Assembly (NCBI RefSeq): GCF_026965555.1
Contig: NZ_CP114040.1
Location: 6,758,001-6,822,000, forward strand
Reading direction: 5' to 3'
Length of the DNA: 64,000 nt
DNA from: Nannocystis punicea
Lineage (GTDB): Bacteria > Myxococcota_A > Polyangia > Nannocystales > Nannocystaceae
The notes beneath the pieces were generated by a model. It made no database searches and was not told where the DNA came from. It saw nothing but the letters and a program-made list of their open reading frames with translations. Below, one piece after another: positions 7,882-15,821 of this stretch. The stretch's first letter is position 1; every line of letters starts with the position of its first letter. Both the position numbers and the translations under genes were made by a program.

Positions 7882-9195
7882 ATGCCGTCGCTGCCCCCTG
7901 GACCGCGCTCGACCTTGCTGACCAGCTTCGCGGTGATGCGCGAGCCGCTCGGCGCGATGACGCGGGCCCGCGACCAATTCGGCGACCCGTTCACGCTGCC
8001 GCTGGCCCACGGCAAGCTGGTCCTGACCGCCGACCCGCGGCTGGCCCGCGAGATCTTCGCCATCCAGGACGTCGAGCTGTTCGACACCTTCGGCAGCACC
8101 ACCCTGGTCCCGCTGTTCGGCCAGCACTCGCTGCTGCTGATGGCCGGCGAGCCGCACCGGCGCGAGCGCAAGCTGCTGCTGCCGCCGTTCCACGGCGAGC
8201 GCATGCGGGCGTTCAGCGAGACGATGGCCGAGGCGGCGCGGCGGGCTATCGCCGCAGTCGCGCCGGACCAGGAGTTCCTCGCGCTCGACCTGGGGCTGCG
8301 GATCTCGCTCGACGTCATCGTCCGTGCGGTCTACGGCGTCGAGGAGGGCGCGCTGGTGGAGCGTCACACGCAGGCGATCGTCGCCATGCTCGACGCGGCG
8401 CTGCCGATCTTCAACGCCGCCGAGATCTTCCAGCGGGCGCCGTTCGGGCTCGGGCCGTGGGCGAGGTTCCTGCGCCGCTCGGACGACGTCGACCGCCTGC
8501 TCTACGAGCAGATCGATCGCGTGCGGGACCGGGCCGGCGAGCGCGACGACATCCTGTCGATGATGCTGAGCGCGCGCTACGAGGACGGCTCGCGGATGAC
8601 GGATCGGGACATCCGCGACGAGCTGCGCACCCTGCTGATCGCCGGCCACGAGACCACCGCGACGACCTTCGCCAGCGCGCTGGAGGAGCTGCACCGCCCC
8701 GAGAACGCCCACGTCCTCGCGCGCGTGCACGACGAGCTCGCGCAGGCTCCAGACGCCCCCGAGGAGCTGGCCAGGTTGCCGTACCTCGGCGCGGTGATCG
8801 ACGAGACGCTGCGCCTGCATCCGGTCGTCGAGATGGTGCTCCGGCGGCTGCGACGGCCGTGGCGCCTCGGCGACTACGAGCTGCCCGCGGGCACCGCGGT
8901 CGGCGTCGCCCTGCCGCTCGTGCACCAGCGCGCCGATCTCTACCCCGACCCGACGCGCTTCCACCCGCAGCGCATGCTCGATCGCAAGCCGGGCGCGTCC
9001 GAGTTCGTCCCGTTCGGCGGCGGCATCCGGCGCTGCCTGGGCGCCGCGCTGTCGCTCCACGAGCTGCGGATCGCGCTGGCCGTGACGCTGCGGGCGGCCA
9101 CCCTGGACCTGCGCGAACCGGGGCCGGTGCCCATCGTCCGCCGCCGCGTCACCCTCGGGCCGCAGACCGGCGTTCGCATGCGACGGGTGGAATGA
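7882..9195 (+). CDS. Cytochrome P450
   Basis: 437 residues from the ATG at 7882 (MPSLPPGPRSTLL, the usual proline-rich P450 start). The I-helix oxygen-activation motif AGHETT is at residues 254-259. The K-helix ExxR is ETLR at 308-311. The haem loop FGGGIRRCLG places the thiolate ligand at Cys385. It is soluble, with no N-terminal anchor, and relies on separate redox partners; none is encoded nearby. The sequence style (LPPGPR, LRLHPVVEMVLRRL) is like the CYP110 group and its relatives that act on fatty acids, terpenes or polyketides. The substrate is unknown. Confidence 0.97.
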   Translation: MPSLPPGPRSTLLTSFAVMREPLGAMTRARDQFGDPFTLPLAHGKLVLTADPRLAREIFAIQDVELFDTFGSTTLVPLFGQHSLLLMAGEPHRRERKLLLPPFHGERMRAFSETMAEAARRAIAAVAPDQEFLALDLGLRISLDVIVRAVYGVEEGALVERHTQAIVAMLDAALPIFNAAEIFQRAPFGLGPWARFLRRSDDVDRLLYEQIDRVRDRAGERDDILSMMLSARYEDGSRMTDRDIRDELRTLLIAGHETTATTFASALEELHRPENAHVLARVHDELAQAPDAPEELARLPYLGAVIDETLRLHPVVEMVLRRLRRPWRLGDYELPAGTAVGVALPLVHQRADLYPDPTRFHPQRMLDRKPGASEFVPFGGGIRRCLGAALSLHELRIALAVTLRAATLDLREPGPVPIVRRRVTLGPQTGVRMRRVE

Positions 9196-9250
9196 CGTTC
9201 GTGCGCGACGGCCTGGGCTCGGCGCGCTGGTTTGCTATCTTCCGCCCGTC

Positions 9251-9814
9251 ATGTCCGCGGACCTCCCTCGCACCCTCGCCGTCGCCGCCGTGCTCGCCGC
9301 CTCGGGCTGTCGCTCCACCGGAACGACCCCCCCATCCTCGCCCTCGCCGTCCCAGGACCAGGCGCCGCCGGTGCTGGTCGGTCCGCTCGAGCGCGCCACG
9401 GTCGAGCGCGATGTCCCCGGCTGGATCAGCGACGCGGAGATCGATCGCGAGGCCGCGGCGAAGCTGGCGAGCGTGCCGCCCGGCGCCGAGGTGACGGTGA
9501 TCCTGGGCACCTGGTGCGGCGACTCGCGCCGCGAGGTCCCGCGCCTGTGGCGAGCCCTCGACGCGGCCGGCGCGGCCCTGCCGTTCACCGTGAAGTACGT
9601 CGGCGTCGACCGGCAGAAGACCGCGCCCGAGCTCGACAAGGCGGCGCTGGACCTGCGCTACGTCCCGACCGTGATCGTCGTGCGCGACGGTCGCGAGGTC
9701 GGCCGGATCGTCGAGAGCGCGCCGGACGGCATCGAGCGCGAGCTGCTCGCGCTGCTCGACGGCAGCAAGACCGGGCTCGTCACCGGCCGCACCGACCTCG
9801 GCCCGTCTCCGTGA
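9251..9814 (+). CDS. Thioredoxin-fold lipoprotein with a single active-site Cys
   Basis: 187 residues. The signal peptide ends in AASGC, giving a lipoprotein with a short Ser/Pro linker. The fold shows VTVILGTWCGDSRREVPRLW, where the usual CxxC is CGDS, and a cis-Pro segment LRYVPTVIVVRDGREVGRIVE. With only one Cys it cannot perform ordinary dithiol exchange; CxxS proteins act as monothiol reductases, isomerase-like proteins or binders. It is 55 bp downstream of the P450 gene on the same strand, which may be co-transcription or coincidence. Confidence 0.88.
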   Translation: MSADLPRTLAVAAVLAASGCRSTGTTPPSSPSPSQDQAPPVLVGPLERATVERDVPGWISDAEIDREAAAKLASVPPGAEVTVILGTWCGDSRREVPRLWRALDAAGAALPFTVKYVGVDRQKTAPELDKAALDLRYVPTVIVVRDGREVGRIVESAPDGIERELLALLDGSKTGLVTGRTDLGPSP

Positions 9815-9868
9815 CGCGGTCCTCGCCGCCGGCGATCGCGTCGCCGTGCTGGCGTATCCTCGGCGGCG

Positions 9869-11170
9869 ATGCCTGCGTCCGAGAGCACCGCCGAGCGCGA
9901 GTTCGTCGCCCGGATCGCCGCGACCCCGGAGGACGACGCCCCGCGGCTCGCCTACGCCGACTGGCTCGCCAGGCGCGGCGACCCGCGCGGCGAATTCATC
10001 CGCCTCCAGTGCTCGTACGCGCGAGCCACACTGGCCCAGGCCGACGTCTGGCAGCGCGCGGAAGAGCTGCGACGGCAACACGAGGCCGCGTGGGTCGGCG
10101 AGCTCTGCGAGCTCCTCGGCGCAGCCGGCCAGGCCAACTACCAGCCGTACACCTTCCGCCGCGGGTTCGTGGACGAGCTCCACGTCCCCGCCGACGTGTT
10201 CGCCGCTTCCGCCGATCGGCTGCTCGCCCTGGCGCCGCTGCTGCGCGCCGTCAGCATCAACCCCCCGTTGCGCGGCGGCAAGCTCGACGCCGCGCTCGGC
10301 CGGGCGCTGGCGGCTCGCCCCGAGCTCGCGGCCCTGCGGAAGATCAACCTGTTTCACCGGCAGCTCGACGACGAGACGTTCACCGGCCTCCTCCGCTCGC
10401 CGCACCTCACGGGCCCGCTCGCGCTCGACCTCGGGGCCAACAAGCTCGGGCCGGCGTCCGTCGCCGCCCTGCTGGCCGCGCCGTTCACCGCCGAGTACGA
10501 GGCGATCGATCTGTGGAAGAACGACATCGGCGACGAGGGAGCCGCGCTGATCGCCGCCTCGCCGCCGCCGCGGCTGCGCCACCTGCGATTGAGCCACAAT
10601 CGCATCGGCCCCCGCGGCGCCCTCGCGCTGGCCGGCTCGCCCCGCCTCGGCGCCCTCGAAGCGCTCGACCTGGCCCACGACCCGATCGGCGACGACGGAG
10701 CCTGCGCCCTCGTCGGCAGCGCCGCGCTGCCCGCCCTCCGCAGCCTGCAGCTCTACGAGGTGGGGCTGAGCGCCGCGGGCGTGTCGCGGCTGGCCGCCGA
10801 GCCCCTCCTCGCGCGGATCGAGGTCCTCAACCTCGGCGGCAACGCGCTCGGCGATCGCGGCCTGGCGACCCTCGCCGCCTCGCCGCACACGCGCGGGCTC
10901 GTCCACCTCGACCTCGAGGGCTCGGAGATCGGCGACGCCGGCGCCCAGGCGCTCGCCCAGGCCCACGACCTCGAGCGACTGGCGACCCTCGAGCTCCGCT
11001 ACAACCGGATCGGCGACGCCGGCGCCCTCGCGCTCGCGGCCTCGACCCGCCTGCCCCGCGTGCAGGAGCTCGACCTCGCCTACAACGACATCGACCGCCA
11101 GGACGAGCTCCTCGCCCGCTTCCCCGACGCCAACCTCGTCGGCCAGGGCCTGCGCGAGGAAGTGCGCTAG
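9869..11170 (+). CDS. TIGR02996-domain leucine-rich repeat protein
   Basis: 433 residues. It opens with EREFVARIAATPEDDAPRLAYADWLARRGDPRGEFIRLQ, the short N-terminal module (TIGR02996) that accompanies repeat proteins in Myxococcota and Planctomycetota. The rest is about ten ribonuclease-inhibitor-type leucine-rich repeats (for example LRHLRLSHNRIGPRGALALAGSPRL and LATLELRYNRIGDAGALALAAST). No signal peptide is visible, so a cytoplasmic protein-interaction role is inferred. A second member of the family is at 44464-45336. A CATG array begins 11 bp after its stop. Confidence 0.9.
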   Translation: MPASESTAEREFVARIAATPEDDAPRLAYADWLARRGDPRGEFIRLQCSYARATLAQADVWQRAEELRRQHEAAWVGELCELLGAAGQANYQPYTFRRGFVDELHVPADVFAASADRLLALAPLLRAVSINPPLRGGKLDAALGRALAARPELAALRKINLFHRQLDDETFTGLLRSPHLTGPLALDLGANKLGPASVAALLAAPFTAEYEAIDLWKNDIGDEGAALIAASPPPRLRHLRLSHNRIGPRGALALAGSPRLGALEALDLAHDPIGDDGACALVGSAALPALRSLQLYEVGLSAAGVSRLAAEPLLARIEVLNLGGNALGDRGLATLAASPHTRGLVHLDLEGSEIGDAGAQALAQAHDLERLATLELRYNRIGDAGALALAASTRLPRVQELDLAYNDIDRQDELLARFPDANLVGQGLREEVR

Positions 11171-11180
11171 TCTTTTGGGG

Positions 11181-11226
11181 CATGCCCTCGGGGACATGCT
11201 CAATGGGTCATGCCCTCGAGGACATG
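11181..11226. repeat. CATG array, four anchors at exact 14-bp period
   Basis: CATG at 11181, 11195, 11209 and 11223, with spacers CCCTCGGGGA, CTCAATGGGT and CCCTCGAGGA. It lies between the convergent stops at 11170 and 11256, so a terminator-like function is possible here. Confidence 0.85.
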
Positions 11227-11255
11227 CCCGATCCACCCGCCGAATCGACCGCGAG

Positions 11256-11642
11256 CTACCCCGTCGTCGCGTCGGTGGTCGCGGTCGAGTCGGTGCCGGT
11301 CGTCGGCGCAGTCGTGCCCGTCGCGTCCGTGCCCGTCGCGTCCGTGCCCGTCGCGTCCGTGCCCGTCGCGTCCGTGGTCGTCGCGTCGCTCGTCGGATCC
11401 GTCGCTTCGGTGGTCGTCGCGTCCGTCAGAGAGCCGTCGGACTCGGTGTCGGGCACGCCGTACTCCGGCTGGGGAGTGCCACAGGCCGCCATGGCGAGGG
11501 CCGCTGCCAGCGCGACCAGCGGGCCCGTGCGCTCGGCTCGAGCTCGCGCCACGCCGCAATGGGGGCAGACGGGCTCGGCGACGCGCAGCAGTTCAGCGCA
11601 CCCGGTGCAAGGGAGCAGGTGAGTCTCGGGCAGCAACGCCAT
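11256..11642 (-). CDS. Zinc-ribbon protein with TM segment and Thr/Asp/Gly repeat tail
   Basis: 128 residues from the ATG at 11642. An N-terminal CTGC...CPHC pair forms a short zinc ribbon, followed by a hydrophobic segment VALAAALAMAAC and a low-complexity tail of TDATG pentads. Four perfect 15-bp DNA repeats (11316-11375) encode the pentads. With the ribbon before the hydrophobic segment, the ribbon is probably cytoplasmic and the tail external; alternatively the AAC is a late lipobox. The tail resembles the linkers of lipoproteins elsewhere in the window. No function is recognised. Confidence 0.65.
   Translation of the reverse strand: MALLPETHLLPCTGCAELLRVAEPVCPHCGVARARAERTGPLVALAAALAMAACGTPQPEYGVPDTESDGSLTDATTTEATDPTSDATTTDATGTDATGTDATGTDATGTTAPTTGTDSTATTDATTG
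11316..11375. repeat. 15-bp tandem repeat, four perfect copies
   Basis: GCCCGTCGCGTCCGT repeats four times without change and lies within the coding sequence of the zinc-ribbon protein, where it encodes the TDATG pentads. Identical copies suggest recent expansion by slippage. Confidence 0.85.
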
Positions 11643-11878
11643 GGGCCATGCTTCGCCTGCACCGCGTGGCCTGTCAACACGACGCCCGTGGCCCGCGCGA
11701 CGGACATCAGGGTTCGCGCGACTCGAGGCACCTGAACCCTCGGGTCTCGAACCCCCGACAGCGGGCGCCCGGTCCGTGAGCATGCCCACTACCGTCGACG
11801 CGTCGGCACGCCCAGGCCCGTGAGCGAGGGCCCGCCAGGCGGTAGAAGAAACACTGACAGCTCCGCGTCCCCCGGACG

Positions 11879-12616
11879 ATGCCACCTCCGATGCGCCTCG
11901 GCGTCCAGCTCGTCTGCGTCTTGATGGTGCTCGGGTGGCCCGCGTGGGCGGCCGCCGACAGTTATCACTGGAGCGGCCGGATCGGCCGGTTGGAAGTGTC
12001 GAGCCACGTGTCGGGGTTCGCCGAAGGGGCCGGAGTCGGCGGGTGGACACCGCGAGAAGTCCGGCAATTCGTCACCTGGGCGCGCCCCCTGAGCGATAGC
12101 CTGCCGACGGGGGTCTCGGTCGAGATCGAGGCGAGCGAAGACGAGGGCGTCGTCGTCGTGGTCAAGCGTTGCCCCCGCGGCCTGAGAAAGTGCCAGCGAC
12201 CCAGCGTACGCACGTACCGCGCGCCCATCGAGGGCCCCTGGATCGAGCCGAGCGAACCCGAGGGCCTGGTGGGCTTCGTCGAGAAGTTGGTCGGGACGCG
12301 CCGTCGACCGCGAGCCGAGGAGCGCGGACCGATCTACACGATCCAGGTGCTGGCGACTCCGGACGAGAACCTCGCGGAGGCGCGCGCCGAGCTGCTACGC
12401 GAGCGCCTGCCCGCCGTGCCGGCCACCATGTACACGTCGACGTGCGCCCCCTGCGACGTCCGCGAGGCGAAGCTCGTCCCGGAGCACGGGCCCGACGGCG
12501 AGCGACACCTCGTCCTCCTCGGCAACTTCGCCACCACCGCCGACGCCACGCGAGCCCTCAAGGCGCTGCGCGCCGCCGGCGTGTCGGACGGCTTCGTCCG
12601 GGAGCTGCCGCAGTGA
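11879..12616 (+). CDS. Secreted SPOR-like domain protein
   Basis: 245 residues with a Sec signal peptide (RLGVQLVCVLMVLGWPAWAAA). The middle is unrecognised. The C-terminal 90 residues begin YTIQVLATPDENLAEARAELL and end FATTADATRALKALRAAGVSDGFVRELPQ, the beta-alpha-beta pattern of SPOR domains, which bind denuded glycan strands of septal peptidoglycan. A CAPC motif lies between the two halves. The ATG at 11879 is used; the one at 11891 would also leave a full signal peptide. Its 3' end has been duplicated in the intergenic DNA that follows. Confidence 0.75.
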   Translation: MPPPMRLGVQLVCVLMVLGWPAWAAADSYHWSGRIGRLEVSSHVSGFAEGAGVGGWTPREVRQFVTWARPLSDSLPTGVSVEIEASEDEGVVVVVKRCPRGLRKCQRPSVRTYRAPIEGPWIEPSEPEGLVGFVEKLVGTRRRPRAEERGPIYTIQVLATPDENLAEARAELLRERLPAVPATMYTSTCAPCDVREAKLVPEHGPDGERHLVLLGNFATTADATRALKALRAAGVSDGFVRELPQ

Positions 12617-12868
12617 ACGGGCCGCGTCCTCCGAGGCCGATGCGACGCCCCGACGCGATCTGTCCTCAAGGACAGCCGCACGCGGGGCGCGACGAAGCGG
12701 GCCGTGAGCCGACCGATCCCGTGCGTGTCGGACGGGTTCGTCCGCCAGCAGCCCCCGTGAACGAGCGGCGTCCTCCGAGGCCGGCGCGCCCCCTCGACGC
12801 GACCTGTCCTCAAGGACATCTGCACGCGCGGCGCGACGAGGCGCACATCGATCCGACCGATCGCGTGC
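12581..12868. repeat. 144-bp tandem duplication of a gene 3' end plus spacer
   Basis: Copy 1 is 12581-12724 and copy 2 is 12725-12868. Copy 1 contains the last 12 codons, including the stop, of the SPOR-like gene (VSDGFVRELPQ). Copy 2 has a decayed version reading VSDGFVRQQPP then TGA. Each copy also carries the palindrome TCCTCAAGGA flanked by CTG and CA (12660 and 12804), exactly 144 bp apart. The downstream lipoprotein start used here (12865) falls at the end of copy 2. Confidence 0.85.
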
Positions 12869-13494
12869 GAGCGAGGACACGACGCGCATCGTCGCTCGAG
12901 CTCGCGCTGCTCTCGCTCGCGCTGTGGAGCTGTCGCCCGCCCGCGACGGACGTGCCCGCGCCCCCGGCCCCCTCGGCCGAGCAGCCCACTTCACGAGCGA
13001 GCGACGGCCCCCTCGACGCGAGCCTGCACGCGCCGCGTCCCCCCGAACCGCCGCAAGAAATGGAACGGCCTCGGGCCGACGCGGCCGGCGACGCGCCTGA
13101 GCAGCCGCCGCTCGCTCCCAAGGGCAGCGACGGACCGAAGCGGACATGGAAGGTCGTGGGCCGGCTCGAGACGTACCGCGACGGGAAGCTCGCGAACACC
13201 GAGCTCTCGCTCTGCACGGAACCCGACTACAAATATCAATGCCCTCCGGGCGCACGCGTTCGCACCACGCGAAGCGCGGCTGACGGCACCTTCCGGTTCG
13301 TCGACGTTCCTGCGGGCGAGTTCTGGATCACCTTGCACCTGCCGGACTCGCACTGCGGAGGCATCTTCGCGCCCACGAGGAACGATTTCTCTCCGGCGCG
13401 CCACTGCCAGCCCGACGCCGCCGGACCCTGCGACATCGGCGTCCTGTTCGACTGCGTGCCGGACGAGCTGCCGCCGGGCTCGCCCGTCCGGTGA
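12865..13494 (+). CDS. Lipoprotein with carboxypeptidase-regulatory-like domain
   Basis: 209 residues from a GTG at 12865, chosen because it places basic residues and a hydrophobic stretch (SSLELALLSLALWSC) directly before a lipobox Cys. A Pro/Ala-rich linker of about 80 residues leads to a C-terminal beta-sandwich segment (TWKVVGRLETYRDGKLANTELSLC, then SAADGTFRFVDVPAGEFWITLHL) of the CarboxypepD_reg type, usually a surface-binding or structural module. Six Cys in this segment may form disulfides. The start is uncertain because the frame runs upstream through duplicated junction DNA. Confidence 0.65.
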   Translation: MRARTRRASSLELALLSLALWSCRPPATDVPAPPAPSAEQPTSRASDGPLDASLHAPRPPEPPQEMERPRADAAGDAPEQPPLAPKGSDGPKRTWKVVGRLETYRDGKLANTELSLCTEPDYKYQCPPGARVRTTRSAADGTFRFVDVPAGEFWITLHLPDSHCGGIFAPTRNDFSPARHCQPDAAGPCDIGVLFDCVPDELPPGSPVR

Positions 13495-13504
13495 ACGTCA
13501 CCGG
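13488..13504. terminator. Short inverted repeat across a stop codon
   Basis: CCGGTGA and TCACCGG flank ACG, and the stop codon lies inside the left arm. It could be a weak terminator. There is no T-run. Confidence 0.3.
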
Positions 13505-13636
13505 CAGCGATCGCCGAGCACGCGCTCGATCCGCGGGTCGACATCCTCGAGCGGGAGTCCTCGGGGAAGCGATCGCGGCCAATGCCTTCGCTACATCCGC
13601 ACGCTCGCCGCGCTCTCACGCCCATCCTGAAGGTCC

Positions 13637-15304
13637 ATGGGCGGCGCAGAACGGGGCGCGTACAATGAGCGCGTGGTCGTGGCGCTCGCAGGCCTGCTCG
13701 TCGCGCTCGCGTCGCCTCCCACCGCGCCGCGGGTCGAGCTGCACTGGCGGGCGCCGGCATCCTGTCCCGACGCCGGCGCCGTTCACCAGCGCCTGCGCGA
13801 GCTGGTGCCCGTCCTTCCCCCCGGGCCGGTCGTGCGCGTCGACGCCGAGGTGGCGAGGCGGGCCGGGACCGGCTGGCGCTTGCGGCTGGCGCTGCGCGGG
13901 TCCCAGCTCGACGACCGGCGAGCGATCGATGCCCGCGACTGCCGCAGCCTGGCGGACGTGACGGCCCTGCTGGTCGCCCTCGCAGTCGCGCCGGAGGAGG
14001 TCGCCTCGCGGGTGACGGCCCGCGAAGCGACGCCGAAACCCCGGCCCACGGACGCATCGACGCGCGCCGACGCCCCTCCCACCGGGACCGCCGGGCAGCC
14101 AGCGGTGCCCGCCGCGACGCCCGGGACGGCCGCTCCGGCGAGCGCCTCGGTACCTCCCGCGGGCATGCCCGGGCAGGCCGCCATCCCGGCAGGCGCCTCG
14201 GTAGCTCCTGCGGGTACGACAGGGCAATCCGCCGTCCCGACGGGCGCCTCGGTACCTCCCGCGGACACGCCCAGGCAGCCGAGCCGCTCGACGGGAGCCC
14301 CGGTCCCTCCTGCCGGCACGGCGGGGCAGCCGAGCCTGCCTGCCACCGCCGCTCCGCCCGGGCAAACGGCCCCTCGCACGGACGCCTCGGAGCGCGCCAT
14401 CGCTCCTCCCGCGGGCGCGCCCACGCAGCCTCTCCTTCCCGCAGACACGTCGACGCGCGCCGCCGCCCCTCCCGCGGGCATCCCGGGCCAACCCGCCGTC
14501 CCGCCGGCCGCCCCTGCGCGCGCCGACGCGCCTCCGGGCGACCCTCGCACCGCCTCCCCGCCCTCCGCCTCGCGCGATTTCGCCCCTCCCGCAGCCAATC
14601 CGGAGCAGCCCGTCGCCCGGGCAGACCCCTCCACGCCCGTCCCCGCGCGCGCGAGCGCCCCCGAGGACCACGGACAGACGCTCCGAGTCGACGGCTCACC
14701 GGCGCCTGGCGTCACCTCGCCCGTCGACGACCCCGCGTTCGCCCCCGAGCCGCCCGCCCCGGCGCCCCTGGCCGGCCCGTCGCGGCCCCGCCAGCCCGTG
14801 CGAGGCGCCCTCCGGCTCGCGTTCGGCGGCGAGATCGGCGGCATCCCGGCCTTCAGCCCGGCGGCGGGCCTCGGCGTCGGCCTCTTCCGCGGCGCCTGGC
14901 GGGTCGAGCTCACCGGCACCTACGCCGCGCGGAGCCTCGCCTATCCGGAGCCGGCGGCGATCGGCGCCCGCATGCTGGTCGCCGCCGGGGCAGTGCGCGG
15001 GTGCGGCGTCCCGCGCTGGCGCCGGCTCGAATTTCCGGTGTGCGCCGGCCTCGAGCTCGGCCTCGTGCGCGCAGTCGCCCGCGGCGTCGCCGACCCGCGG
15101 CCGGCCGGCGACCTGTGGATCGCCGCCCAGCTGAGCCCCGGCCTCGCCTGGGTCCCCACGCGCTTCCTCGCCCTCACCCTCGCCCTCGACGTCCTGGTCG
15201 CCCTGCGGCGCCCCGGCTTCCACGTCGCCGGGCTCGGCGAGCTCGCACGCGCCGAGCCGGTCGGCCTGCGGCCCATGCTCGGGCTCGAAGCCCGCTTTCC
15301 CTGA
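13637..15304 (+). CDS. Secreted Pro/Ala-repeat protein with C-terminal barrel-like domain
   Basis: 555 residues. The ATG at 13637 has GAAGG upstream; a GTG at 13673 would give a tighter signal peptide (VVVALAGLLVALASPP). An N-terminal domain (VELHWRAPASCPDAGAVHQRLRELV) matches a pattern common in myxobacterial envelope proteins encoded beside ECF sigma factors. Residues of about 135-370 are low-complexity Pro/Ala/Gly repeats (PPAGTAGQPAVPA-like, about 17-22 residues each). The C-terminal 180 residues have amphipathic strands ending in LGLEARFP, suggesting an outer-membrane or periplasmic barrel. Its last codons and the following spacer are repeated downstream. Confidence 0.7.
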   Translation: MGGAERGAYNERVVVALAGLLVALASPPTAPRVELHWRAPASCPDAGAVHQRLRELVPVLPPGPVVRVDAEVARRAGTGWRLRLALRGSQLDDRRAIDARDCRSLADVTALLVALAVAPEEVASRVTAREATPKPRPTDASTRADAPPTGTAGQPAVPAATPGTAAPASASVPPAGMPGQAAIPAGASVAPAGTTGQSAVPTGASVPPADTPRQPSRSTGAPVPPAGTAGQPSLPATAAPPGQTAPRTDASERAIAPPAGAPTQPLLPADTSTRAAAPPAGIPGQPAVPPAAPARADAPPGDPRTASPPSASRDFAPPAANPEQPVARADPSTPVPARASAPEDHGQTLRVDGSPAPGVTSPVDDPAFAPEPPAPAPLAGPSRPRQPVRGALRLAFGGEIGGIPAFSPAAGLGVGLFRGAWRVELTGTYAARSLAYPEPAAIGARMLVAAGAVRGCGVPRWRRLEFPVCAGLELGLVRAVARGVADPRPAGDLWIAAQLSPGLAWVPTRFLALTLALDVLVALRRPGFHVAGLGELARAEPVGLRPMLGLEARFP

Positions 15305-15821
15305 GAAAAGGCCGCGGCATGCGGGCACCCAGGAGCACCAGAGAGCTGCTGGACCTCGCCCTCCTTCCCCGAGCTCTCCCAGGACCGCTTCGGGCTCGAA
15401 GCTCGCTTTTCATGAGAAAAGACCCCGGCATGCGGGCACCCGGGGAGCACCCAGAGGCCTCCTTCCCCGAGCTCTCCCAGGGCCGCTTCGGGCTCGAAGC
15501 TCGCTTTTCATGAGAAAAGACCCCGGCATGCGGGCACCCGGGGAGCACCCAGAGGCCTCCTTCCCCGAGCTCTCCCACGACCTCTTCGAGCTCGAAGCCC
15601 CCTGAGAAAGGCCCCGGCACCATGAGCCGCTCGACCTCGCCTCCTTCCCCGAGCTCTCCCACGACCTCTTCGAGCTCGAAGCCCCCTTTCCCTGAGAAAG
15701 GCCCCGGCACCGTGAGCCGCTCGACCTCGCCCTCCTGTCTCCGAGCTCTCCCACGACCTCTTCGAGCTCGAAGCCCGATTTCCGTGACGGAGGCCCCGGC
15801 ACGCGGGCACCCAGGAGCACC
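15305..15821. repeat. Tandem copies of a gene-gene junction, five degenerate units
   Basis: Units end at 15415, 15513, 15605, 15695 and 15787 (111, 98, 92, 90 and 92 bp). Each unit fuses a copy of the start of the sigma gene (GAGCTCTCCCA(G/C)GA...CTTCG) to a copy of the end of the upstream gene (CTCGAAGC...TTTC then TGA), then repeats the spacer GAGAAA(A)G(A/G)CCCCGGCA. The fusion point is at the shared TTCG/CTCGAAG sequence. Units 4 and 5 keep an ATG or GTG followed by Ser-Arg-Ser-Thr-Ser, but are frameshifted. Confidence 0.85.

Noticed and set aside
15410..15820. Minus-strand frame with repeated SSSKRSWESSGKEA peptide
   Set aside because: The peptide repeat is only the antisense of the tandem junction units; nothing supports translation.
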